Source of the DNA: Pseudoips prasinana
Taxonomy: Eukaryota; Arthropoda; Insecta; Lepidoptera; Nolidae
Direction of reading: 5' to 3'
Assembly: GCA_951640165.1 (NCBI GenBank)
Contig: OX621264.1
Span: 2,299,001 to 2,363,000 of the forward strand
Length of the DNA: 64,000 nt
The notes below the pieces were generated by a model, which saw only the letters and a program-made list of their open reading frames with translations, ran no database searches and was not told the origin of the DNA. This document shows, one piece after another, positions 50,759 to 61,619 of this stretch; the first letter of the stretch is position 1; the number at the start of each line of letters is the position of its first letter. Made by a program: the position numbers and the translations under genes.

Positions 50759-51960
50759 ATGTATATTTTAAAGAGTCGTGAAGTGATTACGACCGAATAC
50801 TAATACCATACCAATATAATTATTGAACCGTAATGCGATTACGGTCATTTACTCACATATGTATTTTATCTGATGCAGATTAGTAGCCTTAACTGGCGTC
50901 TAAAAATGTATATTTTAAAGAGTCGTGATGCGATTACGACCGAATATACGAATACCATACCAATATAATTATTGAACCGTGATGCGATTACGGTCATTTA
51001 CTCACATATGTATTTTATCTGATGCAGATTAGTAGCCTTAACTGGCGTCTAAAAATGTATATTTTAAAGAGTCGTGATGCGATTACGACCGAATATACGA
51101 ATACCATACCAATATAATTATTGAACCGTGATGCGATTACGGTCATTTACTCACATATGTATTTTATCTGATGCAGATTAGTAGCCTTAACTGGCGTCTA
51201 AAATGTATATTTTAAAGAGTCGTGATGCGATTACGACCGAATATACGAATACCATACCAATATTCGATTCCACATAAATGTATTTTTTTTACGGAATAAA
51301 TGAATTCTGATTTATAATTATTGAACCGTGATGCGTTTACGGTAATTTACTCACATTTATATTGTATTTGATGCAGATAATGAATCGCAGCATGCATATT
51401 CATCAAATCAGCGAATAAGCTCCGTCGAATCGATACCGGTGGTCAAGGTTAATACCCATAAAATTAAAGCGTCATGATTAGATTACCGAATATACGAATA
51501 CAATACCAATATTATTTCTGAACTGTGATGCGATTACGGTCACTTACTCGCATAATAATATGTATTTTTTCTTATAAAGATAATGTATCCGAACATTCAT
51601 ATTTATTAAATCAGGGAATACGCTCCGCCACATCGTTGGACAAAGCTAATCCGGATATTATTAAATAGTTGCGAGGCGATTATGACCGAATATACAAACA
51701 CAATACCAATATAAATAATTGAACCATGGTGCGATTACGGTCACTTACTCGCATAATAATATGTATTTTTTTCTGATGCAGATAATGTATCTGAGCATTC
51801 ATTTTCATAAAATTTTGGAACACGTTCCGTCGTATCGTTGGTCAAGGCTAATACCCATAAAATTAAAGAGCCGTGATTCGATTACGACCGAATATACAAA
51901 CGCCGAATAATGCATGTGAGCATTAATTTTAGCTAATTAGGTTATACGCTCCATTGTCGC
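50759..51960 (+). repeat. Tandem array of ~148-bp units with paired hairpins, decaying rightward
   Basis: Four near-identical units start at about 50759, 50906, 51055 and 51203. Each has two 19-bp stem-loops sharing the same loop: GTCGTGATGCGATTACGAC and ACCGTGATGCGATTACGGT. After 51262 the units become diverged and longer (about 190 bp), with the same GCGATTACGGTCA core at about 51330, 51530 and 51735. They lie inside the DIRS element. Confidence 0.85.
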
Positions 51961-52284
51961 CGAATAATATTTACCCGATTACTCATACTTTTGATAATGT
52001 TGTCGCTACGCACGATCCTACCGCTGATATTGCTACCCCGACCATATAATCTAATAAAGATGAACTCTCAGCATATGAGCTTTGGCCACAGGCCCTTTGG
52101 GATGCCTTAAGTGTATCCAAAATTAAAGTTGAAATTTTTAAACCCAAGATAAGAGACGTTGTTTCAAATATGACAAATAACGATTCCAATATTTAAAATT
52201 CTTGAAAGCGAGGCCTCAATCGCATCTATTTCTTTTATCACAATTAGAAGGAGATATGCCCAGGGAAATCCCTGATAGCATACA

Positions 52285-52552
52285 TAGAACTGATGGGACC
52301 GTTTAGAGACACGTCTAATGCCGAAAGGTTAATTCTGACCACTAAAAAATTATACCACAACGCAACCGCGTCTTCAATAGGATGCGGTATCCAGCAAGTA
52401 TTGCAAGAGAGCGGATATTGACGCAAGAATATACTCTGCGCCTAGCGCTCGCCACGCAGAGACGTCCGTGGATGCGTTTCCATTGAAGTGATTAGGAAGG
52501 CTGCAGGATGGTCTTGAAATTCCCACGTATTTATTAAATTTTATGACAGATC
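52285..52552 (+). pseudogene. Tyrosine recombinase, C-terminal remnants
   Basis: Translation in shifting frames gives FRDTSNAERLILTTKKLYHN, then SARHAETSVDAF (catalytic R and H region) and EVIRKAAGWS, then NSHVFIKFYDRS (with the catalytic Tyr). This order and the RHA.TS...IRKAAGWS..S..F.KFY pattern are those of DIRS/Ngaro-type YR proteins. One in-frame stop lies between GWS and NSH, and a frameshift before EVIRK. Confidence 0.75.
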
Positions 52553-52706
52553 TAAATAATGATCCTGTATTTAAAAGTTTATTACTGTTAAGTATAGTTA
52601 AAAATTATTAAGTTAATTAGATAAAGCAAATTATTACATGTAACAATTCGTTTTTGGGTATTGGTTCAATACTCTTACTAAAGATTTCCCTAAAGCTCTA
52701 AACATC

Positions 52707-52832
52707 TACTGTGTAATATGAAAATCTCGAGGATGCAGCGACGAAATATAATTGAAGGTTAAACAAACTTACCTTAAGTGAAGTTTGACCATAATTATAT
52801 GAGTCGCTGCATCCGAAGAGATTTTCGATCCC
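52707..52832. repeat. DIRS internal complementary region
   Basis: 52707-52755 is the complement of the left terminus (48000-48047). 52756-52832 is the complement of the right terminus (53050-53131). The join of the two is what a circular intermediate would template in DIRS replication. Confidence 0.75.
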
Positions 52833-52938
52833 TCCCGCCCATAAAGTATTCTTGTGAATACTTTCTTCCCGTTATTTGTTTTTAATGCTTTGCCTTTAGT
52901 GAAATCTTAAGTAGATACTGAGGACTCTGAAAAGAATG

Positions 52939-53131
52939 AAGTTTTTCCAGCGGGCCACGTGGCGCGCAGAGGCGCCATTTTGTCTTTTTTAATGTTGCAA
53001 GCTCTAAAAAAGTGTTCGATGTCCAGCACATTGAAGAGTGTACTACTGTGTAATATGAAAATCTCTTCGGATGCAGCGACTCATATAATTATGGTCAAAC
53101 TTCACTTAAGGTAAGTTTGTTTAACCTTCAA
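52939..53131 (-). repeat. DIRS right inverted terminal repeat and terminal extension
   Basis: The complement of the left repeat to about 53075, then an extension (CATATAATTATGGTCAAAC; CTTAAGGTAAGTTTG) found only in the internal complementary region. Confidence 0.75.
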
Positions 53132-53219
53132 TAATAAATAATAATAATAAATACATTTATTTCAGACTTTGGTCCATAAATTTGTTAGTAACAGTGTTCT
53201 TAACCTAAATAAATAAATT

Positions 53220-53362
53220 ATAGCCTATATGTCAATCCAAGGTATCAGCTAACTCCATACCAAATTTTATTAAAATCGCTCCAGCCGTTTAGACGTGAAG
53301 AAGTAACAAACAAACACACTCACACAGTCACAAACTTTCGCCTTTATAATATTAGTGTGATT
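53220..53362 (-). repeat. Dispersed repeat delta
   Basis: The complement of the 2856 copy (ACTCCATACCAAATTTTAT; CAAACTTTCGCCTTTATAAT). Confidence 0.6.
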
Positions 53363-53396
53363 TGAATTTGAATAATTTAGTATGTTATCTTTACAG

Positions 53397-53546
53397 AAGC
53401 AAGATCTAAAGCTAATGTCGCTGGCAGTGACCCCCTATGACCCAGCGGGACCAGTGACCTGCAGCTTGTGCAAGAAGGAACTGATGAACGTGGCTAACTT
53501 CAGAAGTCATGCCAGGACTCATCTGGAGCTCCGGAATGCTTGTGAG
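53397..53546 (+). CDS. ZAD zinc-finger gene exon 3 (finger 1 and start of finger 2)
   Basis: 50 codons between a TCTTTACAG acceptor and a GAG|GTGATC donor (weak), phase 0. Finger 1 is CSLCKKELMNVANFRSHART followed by H (C-x2-C-x12-H-x3-H). The exon ends in ..NACE, supplying the first Cys of finger 2, which is completed by ECGKKF in exon 4. Confidence 0.9.
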
Positions 53547-53569
53547 GTGATCCACTCATTAATAGCTAG

Positions 53570-53805
53570 ATAATAAGTCTGTAAGTGATTGGCGAGGTTA
53601 AGCAACTAGGCACGCGGTCAGTCCATGGATGGGTGACCATCAAAGTGGTTTAATTTGTGAGCGTCTCCGTGCTTCGGAGGGCGTGTTAAGCTGTCGGTCC
53701 CGGTTGTAGCCATTAGACAGCAGTCGTAAAGCCATGTCAGAGGCCTACTGGGCGGCTTGAACAACTCTGACACTAGGGTAACCACTGCCCATACGATCTT
53801 TACAT
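53570..53805 (+). repeat. 5S rRNA-derived repeat, copy 3
   Basis: GGCGAGGTTAAGCAACTAGG, GCGGTCAGTCCATGGATGGG and TGACC head, then the shared body to AACCACTGCCCATACGATC. It starts about 24 bp after exon 3. Confidence 0.75.
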
Positions 53806-54124
53806 ATACTCGTAATAAAATCGTAGGAAAGTCAAAACTGTACATTAAATATTTTTCAAAAAAGATACCTGGGGCGTGATCTACAATCGATATTGAAGCC
53901 AAAAATTTAGTTTTTAGAATTTTTGTCTGTTTATCTGTTTGTCTGTATGTATGTCCGGGCTAAACTCAAAAAGTACTGCATAGATTAATTTCAAATTTTG
54001 CATGACTATTACTAAGAGGTGGAGTCAACATATAGGCTACATATTATCACGTTATCACCTACGTGGGAGGAGCTGTGATAATTACTAAAGTTTAACGCGG
54101 GTAAAACCGCGGGGCACAGCTAGT
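53806..54124 (-). repeat. Dispersed repeat beta
   Basis: The complement of the 15345 copy, ending CCGCGGGGCACAGCTAGT. Confidence 0.7.
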
Positions 54125-54742
54125 CACTAATATTTTGTGTCTTGTCGCAAACTTATCAAACACAAGCCGCGCCCCACGGTTTCACCCGCGTTAAGGTAGT
54201 TTTGGCATAAAAGAGTAACAAACATACATCCATACATCTATACTCACAAACTTTCGCATTTATAATATTAGCAGAATGTGTACCTCTAGCGGTTTTGGCA
54301 GTGCATACCGGAATAGCTCGCAAATGGTAGATTTTTTCCTGCTCACTTGACACTTATCGTCATATTTTGGAAAATTCCCACAATATTTTAATAAATTGTA
54401 TTGTAAAGTTTCATTAAAATCCATTCAGTAGTTTTTACGTGAAAGAGTAACAAACATCCATCCATCCTTTCTTACAAACTTTCGCGTTTATAATATTAGT
54501 AGGATTCACATAACCCTTACATATTTCCATACATACTTTCATCCCCTATTCCCTTTTGTTATTTTAGACCCTTGAGGGTAAAACTTTCACAAACTTTGAA
54601 CGTCATATTTGTTTATTTCAAATCAACAGCCTAAAAAAGAAGTCTTCAATACACACACAATACTACAACTTCATCATCTTCAATACCTATGACATTGCCG
54701 TTTTACTTAGAAACAACATCTTTTTTTTAATACAATTAATGT
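54125..54742. other. Fragments of dispersed repeats; no gene
   Basis: Pieces of beta/delta type (CCATTCAGTAGTTTTTACGT; CAAACTTTCGCGTTTATAAT) and unassigned AT-rich sequence. Confidence 0.45.
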
Positions 54743-55369
54743 TTTAGAATAGAATAGAATAGAATACATTTAATCAGCATTACAGACATACAGGAAATCA
54801 AAGAAAACAATACAGTAGGTATAGATTACAACAACAACACAATAAATAGAGATGGAGTACAGTTAGTAATAGGTAGAGAAATAGATATAGATAATAATTA
54901 AGGTAAAGTATTTAAAATTAGTAGACCCATTACATATTAAATAAGTCTTTCCCTGCATGTCCTGCTGAAGGGTCGCCGTCTCAGCATTAGCTGGGTAGGA
55001 AACACCCAACACTGATTTTCAGTCGACAACCTTGCTAGTTAACCACGGGCGACGGCATCATGTTAATAGTTCACCTCAATGTATGCATATATATGTATAT
55101 ATATATATATATATAAACAATGTGTGTATTGGTGTTGGTTTGTTGACAGTAAAAAATAATTAAATTAAACAAAAGTAATATAAATAAAAGAAACGGCATT
55201 ATGTACCCAGTAGCATTAGCAACGAGCAGCAGAGCGAGTACCTAATTTCATTAAATAAAATACTTATACTGATTGGTGTGTGGTTAATTAATTAATTAAA
55301 AAAAAAAACAATTTATGGAGAAAAAAAAAAGACAATATGCATTAATTTATTAGGTAGATTCAATAGTAT

Positions 55370-58288
55370 TTATATGATTGAAAGATTAATATTATTATGT
55401 TCATATTTAACTTGATGAATTAGAAGGAATTTTTTTAGGTTCTGTTTGAAACTATGAGCATTTCTTAAATTTCTGATAGGGGGAGGTATATTATTCCAAC
55501 ATTTGGAAGCCGCGTATCTGAAACTCCCGCGAAATAATGCTGTTCTATGAGATGGAGTTTGCAGTTGCTGCGCACAATGTCTAATTTCGTATGTGCGATG
55601 GCTATTTATCCATGTGATTTTTTTGTGCAGGTATATTGGACAAGCTTTTTTGATCACACCAAAAAGAAGGCAAGCAAGGTGTAATTTACGGCGCAGTTTC
55701 ATTTTTAAAATTAAATGCTTATTTAAGTAGGGTGTTACATGAGCTCTACGAGGAATATCGAAGCAAAACCGCGCACATGCATTTTGAACTCTTTGAATTA
55801 TTTTTTCTGTGCGTGCTAGCAACCGTGGTCCAATCACTGTATCCACATAGTTTATTTTGGACAGAACAATTGCCTCTACTAGTTGTACTCGCAATTGCTG
55901 ACTTAGGTGGGGTCGCAGTTTGTATAGTACTTTCAACCGGTAGAAGCAGTTTTGCACACAACTAGCGACATAGTTCTCATACCTAAGTGATACGTCCACT
56001 AGTAAACCTAGATTGCGCGCCTCATATACGCGATCAATGCTCTTCCCAAGGATAGTAACAGTAATAGGACTCTGAATAGTGGCTTTTTGTAATTTTTCGA
56101 GTTGGTTGTTGGTGCCGAAGATCATGTATTTCGTCTTATTAGGATTAAGAATTAGAGAGTTACAGGTAGACCAGTTCACTATTCTGTCTAAATCTTCGTT
56201 GATAGCATTTACCGCTGTAGCGTAGTCTTGTGGTTTAAAACTTATGTATATTTGCAAATCATCTGCGTATAAATGATATTGACAGTGTTTTATTACATTG
56301 ATTATATCAGCGGTGTATAGAGTGAAAAGGGATGGTGCCAGTATTGATCCCTGGGGTACGCCCTTATTCAGACGAGCCATGTCAGATAGATACTTAAATC
56401 CATTAGCGTCGGTGATTTCGACACATTGGGTACGGTTACTTAGATAACTGTCAAACCACTTTATAGTACTATGATCGAAACCGTAATAAGTCATCTTGGA
56501 AAGTAACAGTGTTATATTTATTGAATCAAACGCCCTAGAGAAATCCAGCAATACCAATAACGTACACATGCCATCATCTTGGGCAGCAAGGATATTATCT
56601 GTCACATCTAATAACGCCGTTGCTGTACTATAACCATTTCTAAAGCCAGATTGTGCTTCAGGTAATATATTGGTGGTTCTTACGTGATCAGTTAATTGAA
56701 TATTAACCACCTTTTCCAGTATTTTAGAAAGGAAAGGCAATATACTTATAGGTCTTAGATCTGTTATGTTGATTGGGTTGGGCTTTTTCGGTATAGATCT
56801 TACGATGGCTTTTTTCCAGATATCTGGGAAGGTTGATGTTGAAATGGACGTGTTAATAATGGACGTGATGAGATCCAGTGTTTGAGGTAAACTTAAAAGA
56901 AACATTTCTCGTGTGATTTGATCGCAACCCTCGGCGTTCGATTTAAGGTTGTTGAGTGCCCTAGAAATATAAAACTGATCAATCATTTTAAGAGAGAAAC
57001 TGTTATTACAAAATTTATTAAATTCATAAAAGGTTAAAAGTGATATTGGTATTTCTGAATTCCCGGGGACGTTTAAAAAATGAGCATGAATTTGATTTGG
57101 GTCATTGAGATGTGAAGGTAGTTCACTGGTATGTTTAGGGGGTAATAGTGAAGATTTGAGATTTTTCCAAAGAATTCTAGGGGTATTAATGTTCTTGTTA
57201 ATATGATGTTCAAAAAAGGCAGTTTTTTCCAAGTATAAAGATTTAATAACTAGTTGCTTAAGTTCTCCGTAGTATTTTTTTTTGACTTCCGCTTTTGTTT
57301 TCAAATATTGTGTGTGAGCCTGATCCCGAAGGTACATCATAAGTTTAATATTACTGGTTATCCAGGGATATGATCTTTCTTTTATGGTACGACACTTTAA
57401 AGGAGCATATTTCTCAAATAAAATTAAGAGATTTACATGGAGGTACGTTACCATATCGTTTACGTTTTGGGTTGTAATAAGTAGGTTCCAATTTATGCGC
57501 TCCAAGTCATTGTTGAATTGGTCCAATGGTATATTTCGGAGATTCCTGTTAATAGATATTTGTTTCGAGACTTTGTCTTTTTTTAAACGTAAAGTGGCAG
57601 TGATAAATGCGTGTCTTCCAAGCGTGCTAATAGGATTGACACTGACATCATATACCTTTGTATCAGAACATATCAAGTCAATCAGAGTTTGGTTATGTTC
57701 TGTAAAATGCGTTGGAGTAGTTACAGTTTGTTTTAAATTTAAACATGTTAGAAATACCTTTAATTTAATGGTTTTGTGGTCTGACTCATTTAGGTAGTTA
57801 ATATTGAAATCACCAACTAAGATTATATGTTCACAAAAAGATAGTGAGTTAATAGAACAGGTTAAGGCGTCAAAAAACTTATCGATATCTTGCCAAGGCG
57901 GTCTGTAGGCTGTACCGATAGCGAATTTAGTTCTACCAACATTTAAGACTAGCCACATCTGCTCGACAGTATCATGCTGAGGGTCCACTGGGTCTGAATA
58001 AGAACGGACTTTTGTACCTTATTTAACATAGAAACCGACCCCACCGCCTCTTCTTTTCCCACAACACATCGGACGAGGTGTGTGTCTTAGGCGATAACCT
58101 GGAACGGAAGGAGCCCGCCCTTCCTCACCCATTCTCAGCCAAGTTTCATTTATAGCCATTATATCTACACTGTAACGTTCCATAACAACAATAAAATCAT
58201 CGTGATTAGTACCCAGGGACCCAGCGTTAAGGAAACCAATTTGAAAATTTTTATTTGTCATGAAATTAATAATATTGCTAAAAAACAT
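55370..58288 (-). pseudogene. CR1-type ORF2 (endonuclease + RT) with one in-frame stop
   Basis: One continuous frame of about 970 codons broken only by a TAA at 58019-58021. Endonuclease: IGFLNAGSLGTNHDDF, INETWLR, ILVGDFNINYL, GRHAFITATL (the usual SDH region is altered to GRHAF). RT: DLRPISILPFLSKILEKV, QSGFRNGYSTATALLDV, LLDFSRAFDSIN, LNKGVPQGSILAPSLFTLY, HLYADDLQIYIS with catalytic DD, then LNPNKTKYMIF. The C-terminus has the CWNNIPPPIRN...FK..LK.FLL end. No RNase H, consistent with CR1. The stop makes it non-functional as read. Confidence 0.9.
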
Positions 58289-58730
58289 GTATAATATATA
58301 TTTAAATAACAGTAACAGGATAAACTATAATATATATAATTACAAAATGTAATATTAGAATTCAAATTGAGTCGGTTACAGTATTCTGTATCTACTGTTT
58401 TACGTGATACTAAAATAATATGCCAGTGAGAGCGAGCTATTAACATGTGAAATGAGCAATACTTACAATAACTCAAGTATAACCGAGAACCCATAATACC
58501 AAACCAACGACCATCCCCAGAGAGGACAAACAGGTACGAAATTGAGACATAAAAATAATTGAAGAATGAAGTTTCGACATTAATTGAACTTGGTAAAAAA
58601 TATGAAAAAACAACACCCTTACAATATAACATTACAGTGATAAAGTGAACAGATATATTACAATAAATAACAAACTTGCCTGGCCATTTGCAGAAAATTT
58701 GTATTTTTGAATTAAACTTTAAAAAATAAA

Positions 58731-59069
58731 CTAAATCGGTACGTCCCCAAAAAATCGTTTTAAGTCTGTCTCGGAGCGGATGCGTTGCACGGGGGCCCCG
58801 TCCTCCTTCCTTATGAATATATAGCCGTCTTTAGTCCAAACGTATTTATATTGTTTTTGTTTTCCAACCTCTCGGGTTTTAAAAAATAGCTTTGCGTTGC
58901 TGCGAGTAAGGTGTTCGTTGATAAAGACTTTTTGAGATTGACCGTTCAAATCAAGATCAGTCGTCGTTAGGCCCCTCCTTACTCGGGCCGCTTTTATTAG
59001 TTGATTACGGGTAGCACGCCGACTCAGACGTACGCTGATGTTGCGTGAGCGCTGTGGTTTTAATATCAT
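58731..59069 (-). pseudogene. CR1-type ORF1, C-terminal domain only
   Basis: 112 codons. The segment NEHLTRSNAKLFFKTREVGK, YKYVWTKDGYIFIRKEDGAP and IRSETDLKRF matches the C-terminal domain found in LINE ORF1 proteins and baculovirus FP proteins. The N-terminal part, including any coiled coil or PHD finger, is cut by the 5' truncation at about 59095. Confidence 0.8.
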
Positions 59070-59119
59070 TCCATTTGTTTCTAACCCTGTATAAGTAATT
59101 TATTATTCATATATGATTA

Positions 59120-59690
59120 TTAAGATTACCTATATACCAGCATTATCAAATTTACCTATATACCAGCATTATCAAATTTACCTATATACCAGCATTATTA
59201 AGTTTACGTATATACCAGCATTGTTAAGTTTACCTATATACCAGCATTATTAAGTTTACGTATATACCAGCATTATTAAGTTAAGCTACATACCAGCATT
59301 ATTAAGTTTACGTATATAACAGCATTGTTAAGTTTACCTATATACCAGCATTATTAGGTTTCCGTATATACCAGCATTGTTAAGTTTACCTATATACCAG
59401 CATTATTAATTTTACGTATATACCAGCATTATTAAGTTAAGCTACATACCAGCATTATTAAGTTAAGCTACATACCAGCATTATTAAGTTTACCTATATT
59501 ACAGCATTATTAAGTTTTTCTATATACCAGCATTATTAAGTTTACGTATATACCAGCATTATTAAGTTTAACTATATACCAACATTATTAAGTTAAGCTA
59601 CATACCGGCATTGTTTAGTTAAGCTACATACCAGCATTATTTAGTTAAGCTGCATACCAGCATTATTTAGTTAAGCTATTTACCAGCATC
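59120..59690 (+). repeat. Minisatellite, ~26-bp unit, about 22 copies
   Basis: The unit is AAGTTTACCTATATACCAGC plus ATTATT, with variants (AAGCTACATACC; TACGTATATACC). The array ends in a perfect 16-bp inverted repeat (AGCTATTTACCAGCAT at 59674-59689 and complement at 59700-59715, 10-nt loop), 46 nt before exon 4. Confidence 0.9.
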
Positions 59691-59761
59691 ATAACTTAAA
59701 TGCTGGTAAATAGCTAATACCTCTAGTCACCTTTCGGCATAATACAATCATGTTTTAACAG

Positions 59762-59887
59762 GAATGTGGCAAAAAGTTCGTGAACCCATCTCACATGCGA
59801 TACCACCAGCAGAGGGTGCACGGAATGAAGAAGAGACTTGCTTGTGGGCAATGCGCTTATAGAGCTGTGGACCTGCAGCAGTTACAG
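59762..59887 (+). CDS. ZAD zinc-finger gene exon 4 (finger 2 and start of finger 3)
   Basis: 42 codons between TTTTAACAG and CAG|GTTTTT, phase 0. ECGKKFVNPSHMRYHQQRVH joins the Cys from exon 3 to give CEEC-x12-H-x4-H. Then CGQCAYRAVDLQQLQ starts finger 3, whose two His are in exon 5. Confidence 0.92.
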
Positions 59888-60050
59888 GTTTTTATTCCTG
59901 TTACATTTAAGTTGTTCAAAACCAATTTTATTATGATTTAGTTTTACAGCATTTTGTGAAATGGAAAGCGTAATTTTATGAAAGAGCATAATTTTATTTT
60001 AGAAAACCTGATGGAAGCAATCTATAGTTGTCTATTACTAATACAGGGTT
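59888..60050. other. Start of intron 4
   Basis: AT-rich intronic sequence with no feature recognised. Confidence 0.5.
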
Positions 60051-60415
60051 ACTTGTAAAACACCAGCAAGCTCGCAGGACTAGATACCTAACACCATAGG
60101 TAAGAACTTTTGTTCTACGAGTTTAAATAATTTGATAGATTTTATTTTCATACAAAAATAGGTATTAATTTAATTTCCCGCTTGGATATTTATAACTCTA
60201 CGAGCATCGCAATGACGCGACAACGCGCGTGTTTAGCGTCGTCCATTAGTTTATGAATGAAACATAGACCTACAAATGTCACGTCAGTACAATAAAAAAA
60301 TGTATATATATTTTTTTTCATGTAAGTATTGACTTACGTCCGAACTCGTAGAACAAAAGTTGTTGCTTATGGTGTTATCTATCTAGTCCTGCGAGGTTGT
60401 TGGTGTTTTACAAGT
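60051..60415. mobile_element. Hairpin MITE adjacent to exon 5
   Basis: About 365 bp with 75-bp imperfect inverted repeats: ACTTGTAAAACACCAGCAAG..CAGGACTAGATA at the left and the complement at 60341-60415. Single copy in the window, no ORF. It ends 21 nt before the exon 5 acceptor. Confidence 0.8.
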
Positions 60416-60436
60416 GAGCCCATACATTTGCCGCAG

Positions 60437-60562
60437 AACCACGTGCGGGCCGCCCACACGGGCGAGCGGCCCTACGGCTGCGACGTGTGCGGCGACTCGT
60501 TCCGCATGCGCGCCAACATCGCGCAGCACATGCGCAAGCACTTCGGCGTGCGGAGCTTTCAG
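60437..60562 (+). CDS. ZAD zinc-finger gene exon 5 (end of finger 3, finger 4)
   Basis: 42 codons between TTGCCGCAG and CAG|GTTCGG, phase 0. NHVRAAH completes finger 3, TGERPY is the classic C2H2 linker, and CDVCGDSFRMRANIAQHMRK plus H is finger 4. Codons are strongly GC-ending, unlike the AT-rich exon 2. Confidence 0.94.
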
Positions 60563-60744
60563 GTTCGGGTACTTAGGCATCTGTGCTCGCGGTTTCACCC
60601 GCGTTAAAATTTTGAAATTATAGCCTATTATTATTATTAATCATTTTATTTTCAGTCCAACAAAGGGTCCATTTTGTTAGTAACAATACACTTATTCTAT
60701 GTTAGTACCAATATAAAATCAAATAAAATAATCTATCCAAATAA
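60563..60744. other. Intron 5, short repeat fragments
   Basis: A GGTTTCACCCGCGTTAAAAT fragment of repeat beta at about 60589-60625; otherwise nothing recognised. Confidence 0.45.
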
Positions 60745-61036
60745 TAAAATCTTAGAAAAGTCAAAACTGTACATTGAATATTTTTAAAAAAGGATATCGA
60801 TAAAAGGCAATCGATATCGAAGACCAAAATAAAGTTTTTAGAATTTTTGTCTGTTTGTCTGTATGTATGTCCGGGCTAAACTCAAGTACTGCATGGATTT
60901 ACTTCAAATTTTGCATGCATATTACTAAGAGGTCGGGTCAACATATAGGCTACATATTATCACGCTATCGCCTACGGCGATGGAGCTGTGATAATTTATA
61001 AAATTTAACGCGGGTAAAACCGCGGGGCACAGCTTG
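60745..61036 (-). repeat. Dispersed repeat beta
   Basis: Complement orientation, ending CCGCGGGGCACAGC. Confidence 0.7.
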
Positions 61037-61206
61037 TATAAAAATAAAATAATATAAAAATCATGTTAGTAGGTTACAATGACATTAACATATGTTAGTA
61101 CTTAATATCTAGAACAGATTTGATCTTTTGGACCATTACCCACTTGGGCTTCAAACCGAGCTGCTATGGAGCGCAGCATTTCATTCTGACTATTGCGTAG
61201 CCTATA

Positions 61207-61591
61207 CAACATGTAACGTAATTAACGCACACCCTCAAACACCCCAATTAGAATATTATGTTGTAATCATAATACATACACTGAATTTTTTATTTAACAT
61301 GTATATGCATTGTTATTTACTAAATTAGTTTCTTGGAAACAAGTTTATTTTGTATTGAATGATGGAGTTTGTATGAATCCAAATAAAACTGACATTTAAA
61401 AGTCTTATTACTTTGACTTACGGTCCATTTCAATTTGTTTTAACTGTACAGGGTTCATATGACAATAATTACCGAAGTTTTAATTATTTTGGAATAACAA
61501 ATTATCTATATTAAAAATGATATAAATCGATTCAGTAAACTATTCTGAACAAACTATTTTCAGGATGTACGTTAATTAAGTTACATGTTGT
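61207..61591. mobile_element. TIR element T, copy 2
   Basis: 385 bp with CAACATGTAACGTAATTAAC at the left and GTTAATTAAGTTACATGTTG at the right. It lacks the internal duplication of copy 1. Confidence 0.75.
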
Positions 61592-61619
61592 ATAGTAGTG
61601 ATACAACTTTTTTTCGCAG

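Larger units (their letters stand above)
47998..53131 (+). mobile_element. DIRS-type tyrosine-recombinase retroelement, degenerate
   Basis: Three structures together identify it. (1) Inverted terminal repeats of about 150 bp, at about 48003-48152 and its complement at 52939-53085. (2) An internal complementary region (52707-52832) whose left half pairs with the left terminus and right half with the right terminus, as known for DIRS1. (3) Tyrosine-recombinase C-terminal remnants just upstream of that region. No RT or RNase H motif was found; the middle is occupied by a SINE, a LINE tail and a tandem array. No target duplication is expected for this class. It lies in intron 2 of the zinc-finger gene. 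Confidence 0.75.
54743..59095 (-). mobile_element. CR1-type LINE, 5'-truncated, minus strand
   Basis: It reads right to left: ORF1 C-terminus (58731-59069), ORF2 (55370-58288), then a 3' UTR ending in tandem ATTCT pentamers at 54743-54766. CR1-group elements commonly end in short tandem repeats. It lies in intron 3 of the zinc-finger gene, antisense to it. Confidence 0.85.

Noticed and set aside
53581..53640. 5S rRNA gene
   Set aside because: Only the internal promoter-like region matches. The 5' and 3' stem halves are missing and a repeated foreign body follows.
57384..57797. 137-codon plus-strand frame
   Set aside because: Antisense shadow of the CR1-type ORF2.
59120..59690. CRISPR-like regular repeats
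   Set aside because: Units are contiguous with no unique spacers, and the genome is eukaryotic. It is a minisatellite.
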